Of a DNA stretch of 64,000 nucleotides, positions 1-8,955 are shown in pieces. The stretch is from JAFGNB01 sp050304135 (lineage in GTDB: Bacteria; Fibrobacterota; Chitinivibrionia; Chitinivibrionales; Chitinispirillaceae). The notes below the pieces were generated by a model. It was given only the letters and a program-made list of their open reading frames with translations. It had not been told where the DNA came from and made no database searches. Made by a program: the position numbers and the translations under genes. The DNA lies in assembly GCA_050304135.1 (NCBI GenBank), contig JBNLDC010000076.1:1-64000 (forward strand), written 5' to 3'. How positions within the stretch are numbered: the stretch's first letter is position 1; each line of letters opens with the position of its first letter.

Positions 1-586
1 GCAGACTTTGCTTCACCACCTAAAACTCTCCCTCCCGGAACGACTGACAAAACGAGTTTTGTAGTGAAGAAATTTGAAAATAATCGGCGAAATATCGCAG
101 GAAACAACACTTAACCTCGTTAAGTGTCGAACTTGGGCTAAAGCTACCCCGTGATTTTTGGTAAGGAAAAAATTCTACTTCAGTGAATAAAATGGAATAA
201 TCTTTGTCCACAGTCCTTCAACCTCCCCCGGCCTGCGGCTATCCGCCTCGGTGAGGGGGAGTGTTTGGTATCTGTCATGATGAACGAATACTGGAAATCA
301 GAATCGAATCTGCAGTTTCTTTCTGTAAAGAACGCTGAAAGAGGTAAAATAGAAACAGCGTGAGATGCTGGATTCCTTTCGCTTAATGAATGAAATGAAA
401 AAGCGCGGAATAGTTCAGCGGGAGCTGAAGGATACGGGTAGGGAAGGGAATTACACACCTAACCAGGGTAAAAGATTAACTCATAGCAAAAGTGGGACTG
501 ATAGCAGATGTTTTTGCCAGCACCTGTAATCCCCAAAAAAAGCAGGGTAAAATATTGCCCTGCTTTTCTTAGAGAATTTCTAAATA
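1..586. other. non-coding, AT-rich left end
   Basis: No convincing coding region was found; the short open frames lack ribosome binding sites and protein-like composition. Two inverted repeats are visible: 9-bp arms with a 3-nt loop at 107-127, and a C-rich/G-rich pair (CTCCCCC / GGGGGAG) at about 223-262. The last 50 bases hold the terminator of the next minus-strand gene. Confidence 0.6.
534..564 (-). terminator. rho-independent terminator of the PEP-CTERM gene
   Basis: The 7-bp arms AGCAGGG (541-547) and CCCTGCT (558-564) enclose a 10-nt loop. Read on the minus strand they are followed by a run of T (complement of the A run at 535-541). It lies just past the stop of the gene at 587-1108. 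Confidence 0.8.
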
Positions 587-1108
587 TCATTTCTTTTTTC
601 TGGAAACTCCTACAAGACCTAACAGGCCGATACATAAGAGCGAAAGTGTTGCTGGCTCGGGAACTGAAGAATTTACTCTTTGAACATCTAAGGATATTCC
701 ACCCCAATTATCATAAACAGGGGAATCCTGAATTTGAAATTTAACAGTTTGTTGCGTTTCAACAGTAAAATAGGCTGTCACTGCGTTAGCCAATGCATCT
801 TCGGCCGTGTAATACAAAAAACCATCACTATAAAGGACGTCGTTTATAGTATAACTATTCAGCCATCCAACAGGCGGTCTTTGATCAAAGGAAATTGGAT
901 AATCATCAATGCCACCACTAACACTTGCCCATGCATTCCAAGCCGTATAAGTACCTGCAAAGGGAGTTGCCTGGTAGTCTCCAGCTTCTAAAGTTAAATA
1001 AACTGGAGAGTTCGGATTGGCATCAAGATCAACAATAAAAGATGCGGAGGTTGTTGATGCAAAAACGAACAACCCTAAGCATAGGCTTTTAAAAAATAAA
1101 TATTTCAT
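587..1108 (-). CDS. PEP-CTERM sorting-domain protein
   Basis: A 173-aa secreted protein. It has an N-terminal signal peptide (about residues 1-22) and a textbook PEP-CTERM tail at the C-terminus: the motif V-P-E-P-A-T, a hydrophobic segment (LSLLCIGLLGLVGV), then S-R-K-K-K. In known systems exosortase recognises this tail and removes it during export. The body (about residues 25-145) is rich in aromatic and small polar residues and shows no family I recognise. The start has a good RBS (AAAGGAGTTATA before ATG). The gene is visibly more AT-rich than the large genes around it, which suggests transfer. No exosortase or other PEP-CTERM gene is in the window. Confidence 0.85.
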   Translation of the reverse strand: MKYLFFKSLCLGLFVFASTTSASFIVDLDANPNSPVYLTLEAGDYQATPFAGTYTAWNAWASVSGGIDDYPISFDQRPPVGWLNSYTINDVLYSDGFLYYTAEDALANAVTAYFTVETQQTVKFQIQDSPVYDNWGGISLDVQRVNSSVPEPATLSLLCIGLLGLVGVSRKKK

Positions 1109-1370
1109 TATAACTCCTTTGGGTAGTGTGGTTAATAGTTGAATATATTAAGCAAAATGTGTTCCAAACTTTATGTCTTAAAAAACCATTGTTTTAACCT
1201 AATTGATCTTTTTCATGTAAAAAAAAACAATAATACTTGAAATTTTTTACAGTCAATGGTCTCTATATTATAAAATGTCGGGGAATTTTTCTATAAAAAA
1301 TAGTGTTGCTGTTTCTCTGTTTGTCGAATAGCAATTATAATAATGATGTTTGCAACGAGCCATATACATA
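1109..1370. other. AT-rich intergenic region upstream of the PEP-CTERM gene
   Basis: This AT-rich stretch presumably carries the promoter of the minus-strand PEP-CTERM gene. No clear -35/-10 pair, riboswitch or repeat could be assigned by eye. Confidence 0.4.
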
Positions 1371-1406
1371 AAAAAGAGCCTCACGAAATGTGAGGCTCTT
1401 TTTTTA
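1371..1406 (-). terminator. terminator downstream of the GH3 gene (bidirectional shape)
   Basis: A near-perfect hairpin: AAAAAGAGCCTCAC, loop GAAAT, GTGAGGCTCTTTTTTT. A-tract and T-tract flank it on the two sides, so it can terminate in both directions. It lies 25 nt after the stop of the GH3 gene. Confidence 0.85.
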
Positions 1407-1430
1407 AATTCCATCCGGGAGGTTTCAGTA

Positions 1431-3935
1431 TCAGTACGTCAAACCATACCCGTACTCAAACAGCGGCTCTCCACCAATCCCGTGCTTCTCATCGGCGTGG
1501 TCGGTGCCACTGTTGATCGGAATCTGATCAAATGTTTTGGGCCAGGTGTGCCGGAGTTTTCCCGAGAACGGTGCTTTGTTGTAAAGCACATCCGCAACTC
1601 CGCCTCCTTCGGAACCGGGGAGCCATGCCGCGACGAATGCCTTGCTTTTTGCGACTGCGTCGGTGACGATCAGCGGACGGCCCGAAATCAGGACGACGAT
1701 GACCGGTTTGTTGCTGTCGATGCATTTCTGCAGTAGCGCGGAGTTCGGAAGGTCGGAAAAATTGATCGATATCGAGCCGTTAGGGTATTGTGAACATCCC
1801 GGACAATCACCGTTGGTGTTCTTATGGCCGTTGTCACCGCCGCCTTCGGCATAAGGTGTTTCACCGACCACGAGAACGATTTTATCCGCTGCGGCCAGGT
1901 TGTTTCCCGATTCATCGTACGTGACGTTCGCCGCGCCGCCAACCTCTTTGAGTCCGTCGAGGATGGTGGTGCCGGTGATTGCCGTATGATCGACATCACC
2001 CTGCCAGGTGATTGTCCAGCCGCCGCACTGGGCGCCGATTTTACTTGCCCACGGACCGACTACCACCACCTTATCGGTAGTCTGGAGTGGGAGTGCATTT
2101 GCTTCGTTCTTGAGCAGTACGAGTGACTTCTGTACGCATTCACGCGCTACCGCACGGTGGGAGGCACTGCCGAATTCCGCACGGAGAGAGGCATCGGACT
2201 TCGCTCCGGCAAAGAGATTGAGCCGGAATTTTACCCGGAGAATCCGTTTAACCGCATCGTCAAGCCGGGTGAGCGGGACGGTGGAGCCCTGGACCCGTTT
2301 AAGGGCGGCTATGTACTCACGGACCTTTTTCTGCTGTCCGGTTTGGTCGGTGGCGGTGTATTCCATCGCGATCATCGCCATGTCGATACCGGCATTGATC
2401 GAACCGGCTACATTGTTGTCAAAATAGAAAAATGAGGGATCGGTCGAGGCGAGTGCCTGAGGGATTGCATCCCAGTCGGAAAGGCAGAAACCGTTCCAGT
2501 TGAGCCCGGTCTTGAGCATATCGGTGAGTGAGAATTTATCGGTGGTGCAGCGGATCTCGACATTGTCGCGTTTCCAGGCGTTGTACGACGGCATGATCGA
2601 GGTGACGCCCTCCCTGACGGCTGCTTCGTAGGGAGGTAGATGGACGGCGCGCATGGTTGCTTCGGAGAGTTCGGTAACGCCGCCGTTGATACCGCCGCTG
2701 GTACCGCCGTCGCCGATGAAGTGTTTTGCACAGGCTGCTACCGCATCAGGGCGTGAAAGATCACCGTAGCCCTGCAGACCGCGGACGTATGCTGCAGCCA
2801 TCAGGGAGTTGATCTCCGGGGTCTCTCCATAGCCTTCGTAGGAACGTCCCCAGCGTTCATCCCGTACTACCGAGATCGCCGGTGCAAAGTTGAGATTGAT
2901 ACCGAGTGCCCGCATCTCCCTGGCCGTAATGTTTGCCATTTTTGCGACAAGCGCGGTATCTCCCGTACATCCCATTCCGATATTATGAGGAAAAACGGTC
3001 GCCCCTTCGATGGTGGCGTTGCCGTGTACCGCATCGATACCGTACAGGATCGGAATGCCGAGCCGGGTTTGCGCCGCGGCATCATGCATGGCATCGAGGT
3101 TGGTTACCCAGGAATCTTTTGTATTGCTCGAAAACGGGCAGCCCCCCCCGTTGAATACCGAACCGTACATATTGTTTTTAAGGTCATCGGTAGAGATGAT
3201 ATTGACCAGTACTTCTGCCGTCTGGTTGATTTTCTCGTCGATGGTCATGAGAGCGAGCAGGGAATCGACCTTTTTTTCAATTTCCGTATCACGGTCGTTC
3301 ACCGAGGTGAGGGTGATGTCGCCGATATTGGCGGCAACGTCTGAGTCGAGCATCTTGATGACGGTAATGTACTCTGCTTTTGAAACCGTGAGGGTATCAG
3401 GTGTTGCGTGGCGTTTGGCGAGCCTGACAGCTGACACGGGTGCAGCCGGGGAGGATGTTCCCTTTGCCCCGAGCGGACTGAATTTCAGCGTGTGAACCTC
3501 ATTACCTGCCGCGATCCTGATGATATAGAATCCCTCGGCACTGCGGGTGGTGATCAGCGACTGCAGCGGAAGAGCATATGATCCTTCGTTAAAGAGCCGG
3601 CTGAAGACCGGACCGACACGTTTTCCGGTCATATCGAACAGCTCAACACGCAGTTGCCCGGGCTCTTCGTTGTAGAAAACCAGATCCCGACCGTTTATCC
3701 GGAGTGAACGATTGAGTGAGCTGATGGCTCCGCTGGACTGCACGGCGGTAGTTTGAATCGAAAAGGTGCCGTCGGCGCCCGATGTAGCCGTTGTTCCCTT
3801 GACCTTAAGGGAAAGAGACGCATTTGCTACAGGATTGGACTGTTTGTCGACAACCCGTCCTGTAATAGCCTGGGCTGATACCATTGTGTTGAGTGATGCT
3901 GTAAGCAGCATGCAGATCAGAGCGGACCATCTCAT
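1431..3935 (-). CDS. secreted GH3 family beta-glucosidase
   Basis: An exported glycoside hydrolase of 834 aa, expected to release glucose or xylose from beta-linked oligosaccharides. A signal peptide (about 1-22) is followed by a carboxypeptidase-regulatory-like domain (start ITGRVVD). This domain is interrupted by a beta-sandwich resembling a T9SS sorting domain (about 75-160) and resumes at about 180-210. The GH3 catalytic part runs from about 215 to the end. Seen motifs are GIDAVHGN, the KH of AKHFIGDGGT, and the nucleophile Asp in CLSDWD (about D487). The end LFEYGYGLTY is typical of GH3 enzymes that lack a fibronectin-like tail. ATG 3935 is chosen because AGGAG lies 6 nt upstream; an in-frame TTG sits one codon earlier. 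Exact substrate is not deducible. Confidence 0.93.
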   Translation of the reverse strand: MRWSALICMLLTASLNTMVSAQAITGRVVDKQSNPVANASLSLKVKGTTATSGADGTFSIQTTAVQSSGAISSLNRSLRINGRDLVFYNEEPGQLRVELFDMTGKRVGPVFSRLFNEGSYALPLQSLITTRSAEGFYIIRIAAGNEVHTLKFSPLGAKGTSSPAAPVSAVRLAKRHATPDTLTVSKAEYITVIKMLDSDVAANIGDITLTSVNDRDTEIEKKVDSLLALMTIDEKINQTAEVLVNIISTDDLKNNMYGSVFNGGGCPFSSNTKDSWVTNLDAMHDAAAQTRLGIPILYGIDAVHGNATIEGATVFPHNIGMGCTGDTALVAKMANITAREMRALGINLNFAPAISVVRDERWGRSYEGYGETPEINSLMAAAYVRGLQGYGDLSRPDAVAACAKHFIGDGGTSGGINGGVTELSEATMRAVHLPPYEAAVREGVTSIMPSYNAWKRDNVEIRCTTDKFSLTDMLKTGLNWNGFCLSDWDAIPQALASTDPSFFYFDNNVAGSINAGIDMAMIAMEYTATDQTGQQKKVREYIAALKRVQGSTVPLTRLDDAVKRILRVKFRLNLFAGAKSDASLRAEFGSASHRAVARECVQKSLVLLKNEANALPLQTTDKVVVVGPWASKIGAQCGGWTITWQGDVDHTAITGTTILDGLKEVGGAANVTYDESGNNLAAADKIVLVVGETPYAEGGGDNGHKNTNGDCPGCSQYPNGSISINFSDLPNSALLQKCIDSNKPVIVVLISGRPLIVTDAVAKSKAFVAAWLPGSEGGGVADVLYNKAPFSGKLRHTWPKTFDQIPINSGTDHADEKHGIGGEPLFEYGYGLTY

Positions 3936-4207
3936 CAAGGGCTCCTTTTTCGGTGAGAACAGTTAAGACGACAGTAGTTCGTCAGTATTCGTATTAGTGG
4001 AAAAAATCGCTTCGCAGGTGCTCGCATGCTTGAAATGAGGAGGATCGGTGCGGCAACCGATATAGTGAGGGTTGACGATACACAATCCGCAGAAAATCCT
4101 GTCGGTCGAAGGACCGAAAAACAGGTGTGCTGATCAACAATATAGCATTTTTTCAGAAAAATCACTTGCTTGAATGACGCGGTGAGCGGTTACAACGAAG
4201 CCCGCGG

Positions 4208-4669
4208 TCAGGAGGGAATCGTGCAGAGTCGAATAGCGTCGGAGGGATCAATGCGGTATCTGCTGCCGTGTCCCTGAAAAAAACCGTGCTTCCGGATCAT
4301 GTTGATTCCCAGACGGGTGATGAAAATGGCGGTCTTGCTCTCTTCCTCGTAAACCATTACTTCGCCCTTCTGAAAAACACCGTCCCCTCTGAAGGGTGAA
4401 GGAATTTTTCCACGGGCTTCAAACATCGTGGCGGTTACACCAGGTTTAAGTTCCACGGGATCGCCGAATGCCCCGTCGGCTTTCATAAAGGCGATGGCGA
4501 GTATATTGGCGATATCGTGAGGGGTGGTACCGAGTCGTTCAAGTTCCTGGCGGTCGTCTTCAATAATTTCTTCAACGCTCCGTGGATCTTCACCGAGAAA
4601 TCCATCCGCACTGAATTTGGATGGTCCGAAGAGTTTTGCCTGCTCCCGTTCACGGGGTGAGAGCTTCAT
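4208..4669 (-). CDS. conserved-looking hypothetical protein, last gene of the nqr operon
   Basis: A 153-aa soluble protein with no signal peptide or membrane segment. It starts 14 nt after nqrF on the same strand with a strong RBS (AGGAGG, 5-nt spacing to ATG 4669). The N-terminal part is acidic and charged (EEIIEDDRQELERLG); the C-terminal half looks like a small beta-rich domain ending in RYRIDPSDAIRLC. I do not recognise the family. Its position suggests a job tied to the Nqr complex, for example assembly or regulation, but this is inference from neighbourhood only. Confidence 0.7.
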   Translation of the reverse strand: MKLSPREREQAKLFGPSKFSADGFLGEDPRSVEEIIEDDRQELERLGTTPHDIANILAIAFMKADGAFGDPVELKPGVTATMFEARGKIPSPFRGDGVFQKGEVMVYEEESKTAIFITRLGINMIRKHGFFQGHGSRYRIDPSDAIRLCTIPS

Positions 4670-4683
4670 GTCCACCTCCTGTT

Positions 4684-5796
4684 TCAGGCGAATTTATCAT
4701 AGTATACCTTTTCTTCCGGTAGTCCCGCTTTTTTAAGGACTTCCACGCAGGCATTGATCATACCGGGAGAACCGCAGAGATACGCTTCATGTTGTGAGGC
4801 ATCGGGAACATGGCGCGCGACGACTTCGGTAATCAGCCCGGTGTCGCCCTGCCATCCGCTGCCTTCCGGTTCGTTTGAAAGTGCCGGAATAAATTTGAAA
4901 TTCGGCATCTTTTTTTCGAGTTCTCGCAGTTCATCCACCAGAAAAAGATCCCGCTGCGTCTGCGCGCCAAAGAAATACATGGCGTTGCGGTTGCTTCCCT
5001 GTTCCTTCATGTCGCGCAGCATGCTCCAGATTGGGGCCATGCCGCTGCCGCCGGCAATAAAAAGTATCGGTGCCCCGGTGGGACGCAGATGAAATTCACC
5101 GTAGGGCCCGCTGAGCCGTACCTCCTGCCCCTCTTTGAGGTAGTCGAATACCCACGTGGTACAGATACCGTTAGGTACTTTACGGATCATGAGTTCGACA
5201 TGACGGTGGTCGGAAGGAACCGATGAGATCGAGTAGGCCCGCATGACCGCTTCGTGACCTTTGTATTCCTCTGATTCAAGCTGTGCATATTGACCGGCGG
5301 TAAATTCGATGTCGGTCGGTTCCAGCAGCTCAATCCGCAGTTCGAAAATGTCGTGCGTCATCTGCTTTTTCGAGATGAGTTTTCCGCGGTAGCGCTTGAC
5401 GGAGAAATACTCACGGGGAATCCGGATGGCGACATCGCTGCGGACTTTCACCTGACAGGAGAGGCGGATATTGTTTTTCCGCTCCTCGGGGCTCAGGTAG
5501 GGATCTTCCACCGGGGTGATAACACCGCCCCCGGCATCAACCGTTACCTTGCAGTAGGCGCAGCTTCCACGACCGCCGCATGCGGAGGGGATGAATATAT
5601 CCTGTGAGGCAAGCAGGGAGAGCAGTGAGCCGCCCCCGTTTACCTGCAGTTTTTTTTCGCCACCGTTGATGTCGATGGTGCAGGGCCCGAAGTTGAGAAT
5701 ATACCGTTCCGCCAGAACCAGAAGCAGGGCGAGAATGCTGCCGCAGGCGACAAGAAAAACGGTTGAAATGATAACGCCATGCAAGATCGGACTCAT
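4684..5796 (-). CDS. nqrF: Na+-translocating NADH:quinone reductase subunit F
   Basis: The NADH-oxidising subunit, 370 aa. It passes electrons from NADH through FAD and a [2Fe-2S] cluster into the membrane Nqr complex. An N-terminal membrane anchor (about 8-30) is followed by a plant-ferredoxin-type domain with Cys73, Cys79, Cys82 and Cys114. Then comes a ferredoxin-reductase domain with the FAD motif R-A-Y-S (about 185), the NADH-binding GGSGMAPI, and the terminal Y-Y-D-K-F. Length is close to that of known NqrF (about 400 aa). The ATG is 1 nt after the nqrE stop, so it is co-transcribed. The anchor plus ferredoxin layout separates it from soluble reductases and from Rnf complexes, which lack this subunit. 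Confidence 0.93.
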   Translation of the reverse strand: MSPILHGVIISTVFLVACGSILALLLVLAERYILNFGPCTIDINGGEKKLQVNGGGSLLSLLASQDIFIPSACGGRGSCAYCKVTVDAGGGVITPVEDPYLSPEERKNNIRLSCQVKVRSDVAIRIPREYFSVKRYRGKLISKKQMTHDIFELRIELLEPTDIEFTAGQYAQLESEEYKGHEAVMRAYSISSVPSDHRHVELMIRKVPNGICTTWVFDYLKEGQEVRLSGPYGEFHLRPTGAPILFIAGGSGMAPIWSMLRDMKEQGSNRNAMYFFGAQTQRDLFLVDELRELEKKMPNFKFIPALSNEPEGSGWQGDTGLITEVVARHVPDASQHEAYLCGSPGMINACVEVLKKAGLPEEKVYYDKFA

Positions 5797-5797
5797 A

Positions 5798-6406
5798 TTA
5801 TACCTTCACCATTCCCGAAAAACCAATGAATGCGAGCGCCATGATACCAATGATGATCAGGGTTATCGGGGAGCCGGCAAGTCCTTTGGGCAGTGCCTGT
5901 TCGTTGATTCGCTCCCTGATGCCGCCGATGATCGCAATGGCGACAAACCAGCCGAATCCGCCGCCTGCACCGAAAATCAGTGTTTCAAGAAAACCGTAGG
6001 GTTTGTTGAGCATGAACAGCGAGATGCCGAGGATCGCACAATTGACGGTGATGAGCGGCAGAAAGATGCCGAGTGCATTGTAAAGAGACGGTGAATACCG
6101 GTCGATAATCATTTCGATGAGCTGGACAAATGCGGCAATTACCACGATGAAGGTGATAAGACGCAGGTATTCGAGCCCGAGCGGAAGCAGAATATGTTTG
6201 TATACCAGGTAATTGATTGCCGCCGTACTGGCGGTGACGAAAATGACCGCTATACCCAGCCCGATGCTGGTGTCCACTTTTTTTGAAACGCCGAGACATG
6301 AGCACATCCCGAGAAACCGGGTAAGCAGAATGTTGTCGGTAAATGCTGCCGAAACGAAGATAAGCAGAACGGAAAGAAAGGTCGGTGAGTGAGCTGCCTG
6401 TTCCAT
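5798..6406 (-). CDS. nqrE: Na+-translocating NADH:quinone reductase subunit E
   Basis: A 202-aa integral membrane protein of the NqrE/RnfA family with about six transmembrane segments. Family hallmarks are FTDNILLTRFLG near the N-terminus and GGIRERINE late in the protein. The homologous pair NqrD/NqrE is thought to hold an iron centre between the subunits in the membrane. ATG 6406 is preferred over a longer reading frame because a GAGGT-type RBS precedes it, it starts 2 nt after the nqrD stop, and the longer version would add a non-conserved hydrophilic extension. Confidence 0.9.
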   Translation of the reverse strand: MEQAAHSPTFLSVLLIFVSAAFTDNILLTRFLGMCSCLGVSKKVDTSIGLGIAVIFVTASTAAINYLVYKHILLPLGLEYLRLITFIVVIAAFVQLIEMIIDRYSPSLYNALGIFLPLITVNCAILGISLFMLNKPYGFLETLIFGAGGGFGWFVAIAIIGGIRERINEQALPKGLAGSPITLIIIGIMALAFIGFSGMVKV

Positions 6407-6408
6407 GA

Positions 6409-7020
6409 TTACCTCTTTTCCTTTGGCAACTGGCGCATACGGGCAAACCAGCTCAGAAGGCCGAGCATGAAAAATGCACCCGGCGCCATCACCATGATTG
6501 TCCACTGGTGCCACCAGATCTGCAGTGCGGGAAGCTTATACCCGAGAATGGTACCGAATCCCAGCGGCTCACGAACGAGGGCGATAATGATCAGCACGGC
6601 TGAATACCCGAGCCCCATCGCAATGCCGTCGATGAAGGAAGGAATCGGTTTATTCTGCATGGCGAACGCTTCGGCCCGCCCCATGATAATACAGTTGGTG
6701 ATGATAAGCCCCACATAGGGGCCGATGAACCGATGGATCTCCGGAGCGGTCGCCTTTATAATAATGTCTACCATCATTACAAACGTGGCAATGATGAGTA
6801 CCTGCACGATCATTCGTATCCGCGCCGGAATTTGTTTGCGCAGCAGGGATATCGTCAGACTTGACATTGCGGTGGAGAAGATAAGCCCCGCACACATGAA
6901 CAGGGTATTGGCAAGCAGATTCGTCACCGCAAGGGTCGAACAGATGCCAAGCACCTGCACAAAAATCGGATTATTCTTCCAGAAACCGTCGTAGAACAGT
7001 TTTTTTACCGGAGCTGCCAT
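6409..7020 (-). CDS. nqrD: Na+-translocating NADH:quinone reductase subunit D
   Basis: A 203-aa polytopic membrane protein of the NqrD/RnfE family. Typical features are FYDGFWKNNPIFVQVLGICSTLAVTN cut here to its key part NNPIFVQVLGICS near the N-terminus, TNCIIMGRAEAFA in the middle, and the late segment containing APGAFFMLG. It overlaps the nqrC stop by one base (TGATG), implying translational coupling. With NqrE it forms the inner pair of the complex. Confidence 0.9.
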   Translation of the reverse strand: MAAPVKKLFYDGFWKNNPIFVQVLGICSTLAVTNLLANTLFMCAGLIFSTAMSSLTISLLRKQIPARIRMIVQVLIIATFVMMVDIIIKATAPEIHRFIGPYVGLIITNCIIMGRAEAFAMQNKPIPSFIDGIAMGLGYSAVLIIIALVREPLGFGTILGYKLPALQIWWHQWTIMVMAPGAFFMLGLLSWFARMRQLPKEKR

Positions 7021-7682
7021 CAGTTGAGCCTCCTTCCCGTTGCCGACGAAGAATCCGCCATCTCCCGTGAATCATAGGCTGTTTTAAAGGCGGCAAGTTC
7101 ACTGTTGATAATCCGTTCGAGTGCCATGGAGGTCTGTGTGGCGCCGGTAATGGCATCCACCCGGTGGGAGCCGTCGGTTGCATCGGGTTTGCCGAAGGTG
7201 ATCTGTTTCGATGCATCCCAGTTGAGCGAATATCCCTTGAACTGCTGTTTGAACCCCTCCTCCTCGATGCGTGCACCGAGGCCCGGCGTCTCTTTCTGCT
7301 CAATGATTTCCAGAGAACGGATGGTTGAAAAATCATTCGAGAGCACGAGAATACCACTCACCCGGTCCCAGAATGCTATTCCCGTAAATATGAATCCGAT
7401 ATCACGGGGTGCGGTTTTTCGGGTGAAAAGCTCCCACATGCGGTTGTTACCTGAAAATGAGGTGCGTTCAATTGCCCCGGCGATTGCCGTATCGTAACCG
7501 TCGGCAGTCTGCTTACTGACGCTGATCCCGAAGGCCTTGGCGATGGTCCGGTTGCGGGAAAGACGTTCATTGGCTTTCAGTGTTTTCTGCATGGAAAAAT
7601 GAACGAATGAGACAGCCGTCCCGCATAGTACTGAAATTACGATCATGAAACCGATCACATATGCTGGTGAGGTCTTTTTCAT
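7020..7682 (-). CDS. nqrC: Na+-translocating NADH:quinone reductase subunit C
   Basis: A 220-aa single-span membrane protein whose periplasmic part carries covalently bound FMN. The flavinylation motif is present as T-G-A-T-Q-T-S, with the acceptor threonine at about T182. The family motif ETPGLGAR is at about 131-138 and the membrane anchor at about 7-28. The gene overlaps nqrB by 4 nt (ATGA) and nqrD by 1 nt. RnfG is the closest alternative; the NqrF at the end of the operon decides for Nqr. An ApbE flavin transferase would be needed for FMN attachment and is not in the window. Confidence 0.9.
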   Translation of the reverse strand: MKKTSPAYVIGFMIVISVLCGTAVSFVHFSMQKTLKANERLSRNRTIAKAFGISVSKQTADGYDTAIAGAIERTSFSGNNRMWELFTRKTAPRDIGFIFTGIAFWDRVSGILVLSNDFSTIRSLEIIEQKETPGLGARIEEEGFKQQFKGYSLNWDASKQITFGKPDATDGSHRVDAITGATQTSMALERIINSELAAFKTAYDSREMADSSSATGRRLN

Positions 7683-8722
7683 GTCGCCTTCACCTCCTTT
7701 TTTGCCGCCCGGTACCGTTTGATCCAGAGGTCAAGCGAGGGTGCGATCATGTTGCCCAGGAGTATCGCAAAGCCGACTCCTCCGGCAAAAATTGCCTTGT
7801 ACCTGAAAATCACGATCATCATCCCGATAAAGGCTCCGTAAATCCATTGCGAGAGCGGTACCTTCGGTGCGCTTACCGGATCGGTTACCATAAATACCGC
7901 ACTGTAGAGCAGGGCGCCTGAAAGCAGGGTGAAATGCAGGGGAGGAACCTGGTCGATTCCGGCGACGTTTCTGAGCAGCAGATTCAGACCTGTAGCGCCA
8001 AGTATGGTTGCCAGCATGAGACGCCACTGTGCGGTTTTGGTAACGATCAGATATATCGCGCCGAAAAGGATCAGAATGGCGCTGACTTCGCCGATTGATC
8101 CGGCGGCGAGGATTTTCGTGGCTCCTCCGGAAGTGAAAACACCACTGATATTTCCAAGAAGAAGTTCGATCCATCCGGTGGTGAACCCGAAGTCCCGCCT
8201 GCCCCACATTGGTGTTGCTGCGGTAAAGGCATCGGCAATACCGAGACCCGACGAGCTGAGTGCGACCGGCAGCTGCTTGACCACGGTCATTCCCCAGTGG
8301 GCGAATCCTCCGGGAAAACCGGTGAAGGCCGGAACAAACCGTCCGGTCATTTCAATAGGAAAGGTTACATACACGAACGCTCTGCCGACAATGGCCGGGT
8401 TGAAAACGTTTTTACCAAAACCGCCGAAGACCTCCTTACCGAATAGTATCGCAACAATAATCCCTACTGCGGCAATCCACATGGGGGTGGTAGGCGGAAG
8501 CGAGAGTGCGTACAGTGCGGCGGTCACGAAAACGGCGTAGCTGACTTTGCCTTTTTTACAGGACTGCATATACCATTCAGTGCAGAATCCGCATATCACC
8601 GAAACTGCCAGCAGTGCCAGTACCCGCCATCCGAAAAAGTATACTCCGGCAATGGCTATCGGTGTGAGCGCCTGCAGCACCCGGAGCATATTTTTCTGTT
8701 TCAGCAAGGGAGGAAATTTCAT
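7679..8722 (-). CDS. nqrB: Na+-translocating NADH:quinone reductase subunit B
   Basis: A 347-aa membrane subunit with about ten transmembrane segments; it binds FMN covalently and riboflavin and takes part in Na+ transport. The candidate FMN site is D-A-F-T-A-A-T, a variant of the usual S-G-A-T motif. FGKNVFNPAIVGRAF and MVTDPVSAP are strongly family-like. It is the first gene of the operon. ATG 8722 is chosen because GGAGA lies about 10 nt upstream; an in-frame TTG at 8767 would add 15 residues. nqrA, normally directly upstream, is absent. Confidence 0.9.
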   Translation of the reverse strand: MKFPPLLKQKNMLRVLQALTPIAIAGVYFFGWRVLALLAVSVICGFCTEWYMQSCKKGKVSYAVFVTAALYALSLPPTTPMWIAAVGIIVAILFGKEVFGGFGKNVFNPAIVGRAFVYVTFPIEMTGRFVPAFTGFPGGFAHWGMTVVKQLPVALSSSGLGIADAFTAATPMWGRRDFGFTTGWIELLLGNISGVFTSGGATKILAAGSIGEVSAILILFGAIYLIVTKTAQWRLMLATILGATGLNLLLRNVAGIDQVPPLHFTLLSGALLYSAVFMVTDPVSAPKVPLSQWIYGAFIGMMIVIFRYKAIFAGGVGFAILLGNMIAPSLDLWIKRYRAAKKEVKAT

Positions 8723-8768
8723 TGCAGACCTGTCTCCGGATATCACTCTGGGAGGTTGTTGGAGCAAG

Positions 8769-8798
8769 TGTCTAAAAATATCTGAAAGTTTTTAGACA
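8769..8798. promoter_or_regulatory. perfect inverted repeat between nqrB and the divergent gene
   Basis: Perfect 10-bp arms TGTCTAAAAA / TTTTTAGACA surround a 10-nt spacer. The repeat lies 46 nt upstream of the nqrB start in the intergenic space shared with the divergent TIGR02757-ptsI operon. It lacks a T-tract placed as in a terminator, so an operator for a dimeric regulator is the simplest reading. The regulator is unknown. Confidence 0.5.
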
Positions 8799-8955
8799 TT
8801 TTACTATTTTAAAGATAACTGCAGTCATGTCAGGATGGGAAATGATACCTGTGGTTTTTTACTGGAAATTCCGGCAGTGAATTCTTTTAACCTGACTGTA
8901 GTTATGAACATTAGAAGATATGTTTCTGCGGTGAGTTTGGAAAGTGGTTTTTTGT

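Noticed and set aside
4044..4061. Small hairpin ATCGGT-GCGGCA-ACCGAT as a terminator
   Set aside because: Short stem and no T-tract on either side.
5798..8722. Reading the operon as Rnf rather than Nqr
   Set aside because: NqrF with anchor, ferredoxin and FAD domains ends the operon, and there is no RnfB or RnfC gene.
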